From assembly GCF_002234595.1 (NCBI RefSeq), contig NZ_NMUL01000028.1, forward strand, positions 62,001 to 126,000: 64,000 nucleotides of DNA. Direction: 5' to 3'. Of this stretch, positions 57,524 through 64,000 are shown piece after piece. The stretch comes from Amycolatopsis vastitatis (GTDB lineage: Bacteria; Actinomycetota; Actinomycetes; Mycobacteriales; Pseudonocardiaceae). Under the pieces are notes generated by a model. It was not told the DNA's origin. It made no database searches and saw only the letters and a program-made list of their open reading frames with translations. The stretch's first letter is position 1. Each line of letters opens with the position of its first letter. Both the position numbers and the translations under genes were made by a program.

Positions 57524-57679
57524 AGCCCTACCGTAGTCGCAGCCCGGTCACGGAAGGGTGAGCACCCGGGCCGTGCGCCGAACGCGCCGTCTGCCGCGGT
57601 GAAGGGAACTGGCGGATTCCCGCTGCTCTTCGGCGATTTCCGACGCCGGGAGCGAGACCACTCCCGGCGCCTTCGCGGC

Positions 57680-59020
57680 TCAAGCGCCGCGGAACGCGTT
57701 GATCGCGTCGAGGTGCTTCGCGCGCTTCTCCTCGTCGCGGACGCCGAGGCCTTCCTGCGGGGCGAGCGCGAGCACGCCAACCTTGCCCTGGTGGGCGTTG
57801 CGGTGCACGTCCAGCGCGGCCTGCCCGGTCTCTTCGAGGGGGTAGGTCTTGGAGAGCGTCGGGTGGATCAGACCCTTCGCGATCAACCGGTTCGCCTCCC
57901 AGGATTCGCGGTAGTTCGCGAAGTGGGAGCCGATGATCCGCTTCAGGTTCATCCACAGGTAGCGGTTGTCGTACTGGTGCATGTACCCCGAGGTGGACGC
58001 GCACGTGACGATCGTGCCGCCCTTGCGCGCGGCGTAGACGGACGCGCCGAACGTCTCCCGGCCCGGGTGCTCGAACACGATGTCCGGGTCCTCGCCGCCG
58101 GTCAGCTCGCGGATCTTCGCGCCGAAGCGCTGCCATTCCTTCGGGTCCTGCTCGGTGTCGTTCTTCCAGAACCGGTAGCCCTCGGCGTTGCGGTCGATGA
58201 TCAGCTCGGCGCCGAGCTTCCGGCAGATCGCCGCCTTCTCGGGGCTGGACACGACACAGACCGGGATCGCGCCGCCGTTCAGCGCGTACTGCGTCGCGTA
58301 GGAGCCGAGACCGCCCGAGGCGCCCCAGATCAGGACGACGTCACCCTGCTTCATGTCCGCGCCGTTGCGCGAGACCAGCTGGCGGTAGGCGGTCGAGTTG
58401 ACCAAGCCGGGGGAGGCGGCCTCTTCCCAGGTCAGGTGGTCCGGCTTCGGCATCAGCTGGTTGGCCTTGACCAGCGCGATCTCGGCGAGCCCGCCGAAGT
58501 TCGTCTCGAAGCCCCAGATCCGCTGCTCGGTGTCGAGCATCGTGTCGTTGTGCCCGTCCGGGCTTTCGAGCTCGACGTTCAGGCAGTGCGCGACGACCTC
58601 GTCGCCCGGCTTCCAGTTGTGCACGCCGACGCCGGTCCGCAGCACGACGCCGGCCAGGTCGGAGCCGACGACGTGGTACGGCAGGTCGTGCCGCTTGGCC
58701 AGCGGCGAGAGCTTCCCGTACTTCTTGAGGAACTTGAACGTCGGGATCGGCTCGAAGATCGACGTCCACACGGTGTTGTAGTTGATGGCGCTCGCCATCA
58801 CCGCGACCAGCGCCTCGCCCGGCCCCAGCTCGGGGACCGGCACCTCGTCGACGTGCAGCGACTTGCGGGGGTCCTTGTCCCGGCTGTCGAGGCCCTCGAA
58901 CATGTCGACCTCGTCCGCGCGCACGGTCACCCCGCGGTAGCTCTCGGGCACGCGCAACGACCCGACCGCGGCGGACTCGCCGTTCAGGATGGCCTGCTGG
59001 ATCTCGCCGAGCTGCGTCAT
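57680..59020 (-). CDS. ccr: Crotonyl-CoA carboxylase/reductase
   Basis: A 446-residue medium-chain dehydrogenase. The ATG at 59020 (MTQLGEIQQAIL) has a GGAGGAA site. The CO2-binding residues known from the Kitasatospora enzyme (N81, F170, E171, H365) appear here with a one-residue shift as N82 (INYNTVW), F171-E172 (GFETNFGG) and H366 (GSHFANY). The NADPH fold has WGASGGLGSYATQ. It reductively carboxylates crotonyl-CoA to ethylmalonyl-CoA, feeding the ethylmalonyl-CoA pathway or polyketide extender units. A TTAC...GTAA operator lies 46 bp upstream. Confidence 0.96.
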   Translation of the reverse strand: MTQLGEIQQAILNGESAAVGSLRVPESYRGVTVRADEVDMFEGLDSRDKDPRKSLHVDEVPVPELGPGEALVAVMASAINYNTVWTSIFEPIPTFKFLKKYGKLSPLAKRHDLPYHVVGSDLAGVVLRTGVGVHNWKPGDEVVAHCLNVELESPDGHNDTMLDTEQRIWGFETNFGGLAEIALVKANQLMPKPDHLTWEEAASPGLVNSTAYRQLVSRNGADMKQGDVVLIWGASGGLGSYATQYALNGGAIPVCVVSSPEKAAICRKLGAELIIDRNAEGYRFWKNDTEQDPKEWQRFGAKIRELTGGEDPDIVFEHPGRETFGASVYAARKGGTIVTCASTSGYMHQYDNRYLWMNLKRIIGSHFANYRESWEANRLIAKGLIHPTLSKTYPLEETGQAALDVHRNAHQGKVGVLALAPQEGLGVRDEEKRAKHLDAINAFRGA

Positions 59021-59065
59021 CGGTTCCTCCGCGGAGATGGGGGTCAACGGCGTTGGCGCCAGAAA

Positions 59066-59079
59066 TTACCCGCCGGTAA
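59066..59079. promoter_or_regulatory. TTACC...GGTAA palindrome upstream of ccr
   Basis: TTACCCGCCGGTAA, perfect 5-base arms with a 4-base centre. It shares 11 of 14 bases with the site before the acyl-CoA dehydrogenase gene (31129-31142). Confidence 0.5.
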
Positions 59080-59225
59080 CACGCGCCCACAACTGTACGA
59101 GACGAGCGGCACCCTCACACGCCGAACTGTGACCCGAAAATCTTGACCGGCTGGCCAGTCAAGCGGATCATCGGCACTGGGTACACCCACCCGACCTGCA
59201 GTTTCGCCGACGGAGGTGAGCACGA

Positions 59226-59594
59226 ATGAGTGAAGTCTCTACGCGCGCATGGACCCGGCCCCACGATTGGGCCGAGGTCGTCATCGGGGTGGTCGCGGCT
59301 CTTTCACCCCTTTGGCTGAGCACGGACACGACCGCGATGTGGACGATGGTCGTCCTGGGTGCCTTGATCGCTCTCGACGGCCTGGTCTCGCTCGCGATGC
59401 CGGGCATGGTCTACGGCGAAGGAATCCAGATCGCGCTCGGCGTGCTGCTGTTCATCGCGCCGTGGGTGATGGGGTACACCGAGTTCAACGGCGCGTCCTG
59501 GACGTCCTGGATCGCCGGCGTGCTGACGGTCATCGCCGGCGCGGCGGCGATGCCGGTCGCGAACGCCGCCCACCGCACGGCAGGCCAGCACTGA
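59226..59594 (+). CDS. SPW repeat membrane protein
   Basis: A 122-residue protein with four hydrophobic helices and two SPW-type repeats: WAEVVIGVVAALSPLWLS and GIQIALGVLLFIAPWVMGYT. SPW proteins are small membrane proteins of unknown function in actinobacteria. The ATG at 59226 follows GGAGG. A TetR gene follows 19 bp later and may be co-transcribed. Confidence 0.82.
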   Translation: MSEVSTRAWTRPHDWAEVVIGVVAALSPLWLSTDTTAMWTMVVLGALIALDGLVSLAMPGMVYGEGIQIALGVLLFIAPWVMGYTEFNGASWTSWIAGVLTVIAGAAAMPVANAAHRTAGQH

Positions 59595-59613
59595 CGCACC
59601 AGGAGGCACCGGA

Positions 59614-60186
59614 ATGACCGAGGATTCGGCGAAGGAGCGCATTCTCTGCGCCGCCGAGGCGCTCTTCGCCGAGTCCGGCTTCGACGCCACCCCGACCTCC
59701 CGCATCGCCGAGCGGGCCGGGGTGCCGAAGGGGCTGGTGCACTACTACTTCCGGCACAAGTCGGATCTGCTCACCGCGCTCGTCGAGCGGCTGCCCGACG
59801 AGCGCATCGAGCCGGCCGTGGTCGTCGTCCCCGGCGACCTCGCGGGCAGCCTGCGGCGCCTCGTCCGCGAACTCGACCACCGCTTCAGCCGGTCACTCGG
59901 CCTGTCCCACCTCCTGTGGCGCGAGGCCGACACCCACCACGTCGTCCGCGACGCCCTCCACGAACGTTTCCAGGTCCTCGTCCGGCAGGTCCGCGCGGTG
60001 ATCGTGGCGGCCACCGGCGGAGGGCTCCCGCCGGCCGATGTCGAACGGGCGTCCGGCCTGCTGGCTCGCGCGGTCAGCCACCGCCACGCCACGGCCCGGC
60101 ACTCCGAAGACGACCTGCCCGCCGAGTTCGACGGCGAGCTGACCTTCATCGCCGACGCGCTGTCCTCCAAGGCGGCGCCCGCCTGA
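59614..60186 (+). CDS. TetR family transcriptional regulator
   Basis: A 190-residue regulator with ATG at 59614 after AGGAGG. TetR helix-turn-helix: KERILCAAEALFAESGFDAT, SRIAERAGVPKGLVHYYFRH. The ligand domain is short and Arg/His-rich. It is encoded between two acyl-CoA genes (ccr and mce), and the TTAC...GTAA site near ccr is a candidate target (inference). Confidence 0.85.
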   Translation: MTEDSAKERILCAAEALFAESGFDATPTSRIAERAGVPKGLVHYYFRHKSDLLTALVERLPDERIEPAVVVVPGDLAGSLRRLVRELDHRFSRSLGLSHLLWREADTHHVVRDALHERFQVLVRQVRAVIVAATGGGLPPADVERASGLLARAVSHRHATARHSEDDLPAEFDGELTFIADALSSKAAPA

Positions 60187-60300
60187 CCCGGCCGGCGTGC
60201 CGTCCGAGGCACGCTCGGCTCGGGTACCCGCCCGGTTCCCGGCGCCGGCGCGGGGGTTTCGCCATGCCGGAACCCTTGCGCCGGAACGGGCCGGCCGCGC

Positions 60301-60756
60301 TCAGTGCGCGGCGCCGTCCTTCGCCGGCTCCACCAGCTCCACCAGGACGCCGCCGGCGTCCTTCGGGTGGACGAAGTTCACCCGGCTGTTCGACGTTCCC
60401 CGTTTCGCCTCCTCGTACAGCAGGCGCAGACCCTGTTCACGCAGGGCCGCCGCCGCGGCGTCCACATCGGACACGCGGTACGCCAGCTGCTGCAGCCCCG
60501 GGCCGCTCTTGGCCAGGAACTTGCCGATCGCCGAGTCGTCGCGCAACGGCGCCAGCAACTGGATCTGCGTCTCGGTGCCCGCCGTGCCGGGCGCGCGCAG
60601 CATCGCCTCCCGCACCCCCTGCTCTTCGTTCACCTCCTCGTGCGCGACTTCCAGGCCGAAGTGCGCGCGGTGGAACTCGATGGCCGCGTCCAGGTCCGGG
60701 ACCGCGATGCCGACGTGGTCGATGGCCGTCACGAACGGCCGCAGGGCGTCATTCAT
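60301..60756 (-). CDS. mce: Methylmalonyl-CoA epimerase
   Basis: A 151-residue VOC-fold enzyme: AIDHVGIAVPDLDAAIEFHR (metal His), EEVNEEQGVREAMLRAPG, TQIQLLAPLRDDSAIGKFLA, GLQQLAYRVSDVDAAAAALR (second metal site) and NFVHPKDAGGVLVELVEP (metal Glu). It interconverts (2R)- and (2S)-methylmalonyl-CoA. It is divergent from the thiolase-meaB pair; the mutase itself is not in the window. Confidence 0.94.
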   Translation of the reverse strand: MNDALRPFVTAIDHVGIAVPDLDAAIEFHRAHFGLEVAHEEVNEEQGVREAMLRAPGTAGTETQIQLLAPLRDDSAIGKFLAKSGPGLQQLAYRVSDVDAAAAALREQGLRLLYEEAKRGTSNSRVNFVHPKDAGGVLVELVEPAKDGAAH

Positions 60757-60892
60757 GGAGGCAGGATAGGGGGCCCGCGCGCCGCGCCGAGCCGGAACGT
60801 CGCGTGCCCCGCCTCACACTGGCTCCATCAAGAAGCCCTGCTCCCGGGTATGGTCGGGAAAACTGCCCATGCGCCGATGCTTGGAGGACGCC

Positions 60893-62080
60893 GTGTCCGG
60901 TTCCGTGATCCTGGGTGCCGCCCGTACGCCGATCGGGCGCCTGCTGGGCTCCCTCAAGGACTTCACGGGGGCTCAGCTGGGCGGGGTCGCGATCAAGGCG
61001 GCCCTCGAACGCGCCGGGGTCTCCCCGGACGCGGTGCAGTACACGATCATGGGCCAGGTACTGACCGCCGGCGCCGGCCAGATCCCGGCCCGTCAGGCCG
61101 CGGTCGCCGCGGGCATCCCGATGAGCGTGCCCGCCCTGACGATCAACAAGGTCTGCCTCTCCGGCCTCGACGCCATCGCGCTCGCCGACCAGCTCATCCG
61201 CGCCGGCGAGTTCGACCTCGTCGTCGCCGGCGGCCAGGAGTCGATGACCCAGGCGCCGCACCTGCTGCCGAAGTCCCGCTCCGGCTTCAAGTACGGCGAC
61301 ACCACGCTCGTCGACCACATGGCCTACGACGGTCTCTTCTGCGCCTTCGACCAGGTCGCCATGGGCGCCTCGACGGAGAAGTACAACTCCCGCTACGGCA
61401 TCACCCGCGAGCAGCAGGACGCCTTCTCCGCGCGCTCCCACCAGCGTGCCGCCGAAGCCATCAAGAACGGCTACTTCGCCGACGAGATCGCGCCGGTCTC
61501 CATCCCGCAGCGCAAGGGCGACCCGGTCGTCTTCGACACCGACGAGGGCGTCCGCGCCGACACGACCGCCGAAGGCCTCGCCAAGCTGCGCCCGGCCTTC
61601 GCCTCCGACGGCACCATCACCGCGGGTTCGGCCTCGCAGATCTCCGACGGCGCCGCCGCGGTCGTCGTGGCGAGCCGCGCGAAGGCCGAGGAACTCGGCA
61701 TCACGCCGCTCGCCGAGATCGGCGCGCACGGTGTCGTCGCCGGGCCCGACGCGAGCCTGCACGAGCAGCCGTCGAACGCCATCCTCGCCGCGCTGGCGAA
61801 GGCGAACCTGACCGCCGACGCGCTCGACCTCGTCGAGATCAACGAGGCCTTCGCGGCGGTCGGGCTCGTCTCCACCGAGAAGCTCGGCCTCGACCCGGAG
61901 AAGGTCAACGCCAACGGCGGCGCCATCGCGCTCGGCCACCCGATCGGCGCCTCCGGCGCGCGGCTCGCCGTGCACCTCATCCACGAGCTGCGCCGCCGCG
62001 GCGGCGGGCTCGGTGCGGCCGCGCTGTGCGGTGGCGGCGGCCAGGGTGACGCCCTGCTGCTGCGGGTGCCGTCCGCGTAA
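60893..62080 (+). CDS. Acetyl-CoA C-acetyltransferase (thiolase)
   Basis: A 395-residue thiolase. The GTG at 60893 has a TTGGAGG site. Catalytic residues: C88 (NKVCLSGLDAI), H349 (GHPIGASGAR) and C379 (CGGGGQGDA). It condenses two acetyl-CoA, or cleaves acetoacetyl-CoA, feeding the ethylmalonyl-CoA route with ccr. meaB starts at the base after its stop codon. Confidence 0.94.
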   Translation: MSGSVILGAARTPIGRLLGSLKDFTGAQLGGVAIKAALERAGVSPDAVQYTIMGQVLTAGAGQIPARQAAVAAGIPMSVPALTINKVCLSGLDAIALADQLIRAGEFDLVVAGGQESMTQAPHLLPKSRSGFKYGDTTLVDHMAYDGLFCAFDQVAMGASTEKYNSRYGITREQQDAFSARSHQRAAEAIKNGYFADEIAPVSIPQRKGDPVVFDTDEGVRADTTAEGLAKLRPAFASDGTITAGSASQISDGAAAVVVASRAKAEELGITPLAEIGAHGVVAGPDASLHEQPSNAILAALAKANLTADALDLVEINEAFAAVGLVSTEKLGLDPEKVNANGGAIALGHPIGASGARLAVHLIHELRRRGGGLGAAALCGGGGQGDALLLRVPSA

Positions 62081-63046
62081 GTGGCCGGACCACTCGACCT
62101 CGACGACCTGGTCGGCCGCGCGCGGGACGGGCAGCCCCGTGCCGTCGCGCGGCTGCTGTCGCTCGTCGAGGACGCCCACCCCCGCGTCGCCGAGATCGCG
62201 CGGGCGCTGACCCCGCACACCGGGCGGGCCCGGGTCGTCGGGCTCACCGGGCCACCCGGCGTCGGCAAGTCGACTTCGACGTCGGCCCTGCTCACCGCGT
62301 TGCGCGCGGAGGGCAAGCGGGTCGGCGTGCTCGCGATCGACCCGTCTTCGCCGTTTTCCGGCGGTGCGCTGCTCGGTGACCGGATCCGGATGACCGAGCA
62401 CGCCACCGACCCCGGCGTGTTCATCCGCTCGATGGCCACGCGCGGGCACCTCGGCGGACTTTCGTGGGCGACCCCGCAGGCGGTGCGCGTGCTCGACGCT
62501 GCCGGCTTCGACGTCGTGCTGATCGAGACCGTCGGCGTCGGGCAGTCCGAAGTGGACGTCGTGAAGCTGGCCGACACCACGGTGGTGCTGCTCGCGCCGG
62601 GTATGGGCGACGGCATCCAGGCCGCGAAGGCCGGCGTGCTCGAGATCGCCGACGTCTTCGTCGTGAACAAGGCCGATCGCGAGGGTGCCGACGCCACGGT
62701 GCACGACCTCAAGCAGATGATCGCGCTGGCCCGCCGGGAGATCCGGGGACGCGCCTGGCGCCAGCCGATCGTGCGGACCGTCGCGGCGAAGGGCGAGGGC
62801 ATCGACGAGCTCGTGCAGGCTCTGTCTTCGCACCATGACTGGCTGGTGGCGCACGACGAGCTGGCACGGCGCCGGGCGGCCCGGGCGCGCGACGAAGTCG
62901 AGGCCATCGCCGTGCGGCGGCTGCGGGCCGAGCTGGCGGACCTGCGCGGCGGGGGACGGCTGGCCGGGGTGGCCGAGCGGGTGGTGGCCAGGGAGATCGA
63001 TCCGTTCGCCGCCGCCGACGAGCTGATCGCCGATCTGCGAAGGTGA
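62081..63046 (+). CDS. meaB: Methylmalonyl-CoA mutase-associated GTPase MeaB
   Basis: A 321-residue G3E GTPase starting at GTG 62081, immediately after the thiolase stop. Walker A GPPGVGKS (57-64), Mg-binding DPSSPFSGGALLGDRIRM, switch IETVGVGQSEVDV and guanine-specific NKAD are present, with a C-terminal dimerisation arm. It protects and reloads adenosylcobalamin in methylmalonyl-CoA mutase. Confidence 0.93.
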   Translation: MAGPLDLDDLVGRARDGQPRAVARLLSLVEDAHPRVAEIARALTPHTGRARVVGLTGPPGVGKSTSTSALLTALRAEGKRVGVLAIDPSSPFSGGALLGDRIRMTEHATDPGVFIRSMATRGHLGGLSWATPQAVRVLDAAGFDVVLIETVGVGQSEVDVVKLADTTVVLLAPGMGDGIQAAKAGVLEIADVFVVNKADREGADATVHDLKQMIALARREIRGRAWRQPIVRTVAAKGEGIDELVQALSSHHDWLVAHDELARRRAARARDEVEAIAVRRLRAELADLRGGGRLAGVAERVVAREIDPFAAADELIADLRR

Positions 63047-63316
63047 CGCGCCACCGCGCAGGAGCCTCAGTATCGCCGCCGCGATCCGTTCAACCGCAAC
63101 GATTCCTCGTCGACGCGCCATGACTTCCTCCTCCGTGTGCGGCACTTTGCCGCGTGATCGACAGCTTGCTCGGGGGGTCCGACAATTTCCGGGTCCCGGC
63201 GCCGCGATTCACCCGACCGGCTGACACGGGCGACTTTCGCCGGTTCTGGCTGTCGGTGGTGGCGCCTAGACTGCGGGGCGCTCCGGAACCGGGCGATCAC
63301 TGGGAGGGCGTGCAGG

Positions 63317-64000
63317 ATGAAGAAAACACTCGTCACCGCGCTGGCGGCGGGCGCGTTGTTCGTGGCGGGCAACGGCGTCGCCACGGCGGCCGACGCTCCG
63401 CCGAAGACGACTCACGGGCCGTGCCAGTACACCGAAACCCCCGACGAACCGCCCGCCCGGCCGGTGCCGCTGCCACCCGACCCGCGGCACACGCCGAGCC
63501 ACGGCAAGGTCGACGTCGCGATCCCGACCAGCCAGGGCGCGCTCCCGCTGCGGCTCGACCGCGCCGAGGCGCCGTGCACCGTGCAGAGCTTCCTGCACCT
63601 TGCGCTGCACCGCTTCTACGACCACACGGTGTGTCACCGGCTCACCGCGTACCCGACGTTGAAGGTCCTGCAGTGCGGTGACCCGACCGCGACCGGCGAA
63701 GGCGGGCCGGGGTACAAGTACAAGGACGAGCTGCCGGTGGACCTGCCGCCGGCGCCGACCGACCCGACCGGCGCGCGGCGGGTGTACGCGCGCGGCCTGC
63801 TCGCGATGGCCAACGCGGGACCGGACACCAACGGTTCGCAGTTCTTCGTCGTGTACGGCGATTCCGCGCTGCGGCCCAACTACACGGTGTTCGGCACGGT
63901 CGGGCCCGAGGGCCTGAAGACGCTCGACAAGGTTGCCGCCGGCGGGATCCAGCCGACCGCGGAGGACCCGGCGCCGGTCGACGGCACGCCGGTGCTGCGG
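63317..64000 (+). CDS. Secreted cyclophilin-type peptidyl-prolyl isomerase (3' truncated by window edge)
   Basis: The frame from ATG 63317 (ribosome site GGGAGG/CAGGA) stays open to the window end, 228 codons. MKKTLVTALAAGALFVAGNG is a Sec signal peptide. The mature part has the cyclophilin series DHTVCHRL, LQCGDPTATGEGGPGYKYKD, RGLLAMANAGPDTNGSQFFV and NYTVFGTVGPEGLKTLDKVA. There are Cys residues in VCHRL and QCGDP, where cytosolic forms have none, so a disulfide in the secreted form is possible. It speeds proline isomerisation in exported proteins. Confidence 0.9.
   Translation, partial: MKKTLVTALAAGALFVAGNGVATAADAPPKTTHGPCQYTETPDEPPARPVPLPPDPRHTPSHGKVDVAIPTSQGALPLRLDRAEAPCTVQSFLHLALHRFYDHTVCHRLTAYPTLKVLQCGDPTATGEGGPGYKYKDELPVDLPPAPTDPTGARRVYARGLLAMANAGPDTNGSQFFVVYGDSALRPNYTVFGTVGPEGLKTLDKVAAGGIQPTAEDPAPVDGTPVLR

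Noticed and set aside
55406..59146. 1246-codon open frame opposite usp, the coiled-coil gene and ccr
   Set aside because: Spans four real genes on the other strand; no domain; shadow.
60749..63145. Long open frame opposite thiolase and meaB, preceded by a strong GGAGGAGGAAG site and ATG at 63121
   Set aside because: The ribosome-site match is striking, but the frame runs without a stop through two certain genes and has no recognisable domain. I cannot support a small gene ending in the free 270 bp either.
1..64000. CRISPR array, tRNA or rRNA genes, transposase, phage or integrase genes
   Set aside because: I looked for regular repeat-spacer arrays, cloverleaf ends and the usual protein motifs and saw none; all repeats found are palindromic or short tandem types.

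Overview
The window is GC-rich actinobacterial chromosome. GTG starts, 4-base start/stop overlaps, Tat and lipoprotein exports, an AfsR/SARP-type regulator, a DasR-type (dre) site, a crotonyl-CoA carboxylase/reductase and many short palindromic repeats together suggest a filamentous actinomycete, probably Pseudonocardiaceae and plausibly Amycolatopsis. The genus is an inference. I see no rRNA, tRNA, CRISPR array, transposase, prophage or plasmid origin.

Region 1 (1-18.3 kb) is mostly about secreted enzymes and sugar scavenging. It begins with the 3' end of an esterase-like phytase-family gene and an orphan sugar-binding lipoprotein, then a small membrane protein (DUF4396) with a copper-repressor-like operator at its start. 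Pectin-type glycan enzymes follow: GH88, GH28, GH105, a GH29-like fucosidase with a discoidin domain, and a GH63/MGH-type hydrolase divergent from a ROK repressor. Among them lies a distinct module: a 977-residue SARP/NB-ARC/TPR regulator flanked by two secreted SH3-domain protein genes whose promoters share the same SARP-type direct repeat, followed by a PhoD-type phosphatase.

Region 2 (18.6-30.9 kb) holds a secreted S53 peptidase, an orphan histidine kinase, an NCS1 nucleobase permease with an SDR and a QueA-like enzyme, a sulfonate/nitrate-type ABC transporter, and a DEAD-box helicase.

Region 3 (31.1-46.2 kb) holds an acyl-CoA dehydrogenase operon, a LuxR-HTH/VOC fusion, an ArsR regulator with a near-perfect operator, Tex, a GH18 chitinase under a dre site, a Baeyer-Villiger monooxygenase with a broken GMC oxidoreductase behind it, a winged-helix HTH_42 protein, AraC and TetR regulators, and a TlpA-like lipoprotein.

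Region 4 (46.2-54.4 kb) is a phenylacetate catabolic locus. A paaI-paaK-tetR operon runs one way and paaZ-paaA-B-C-D-E the other, with two PaaR-like operators between. PaaK makes phenylacetyl-CoA, PaaABCDE epoxidises it, PaaZ opens and oxidises the ring, and PaaI rescues stalled CoA esters. The beta-oxidation part (paaF/G/H/J) is not here.

Region 5 (54.5-64 kb) holds an Rv1264-like adenylate cyclase, a universal stress protein, a FilP/DivIVA-like coiled-coil protein, and ethylmalonyl/methylmalonyl-CoA genes (ccr, mce, thiolase, meaB). It ends inside a secreted cyclophilin.

Several dispersed repeat families thread through the window. The most striking is a roughly 115-bp element present three times. 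Each copy lies just after a stop codon and carries two inverted DnaA-box-like 9-mers exactly 12 bp apart.
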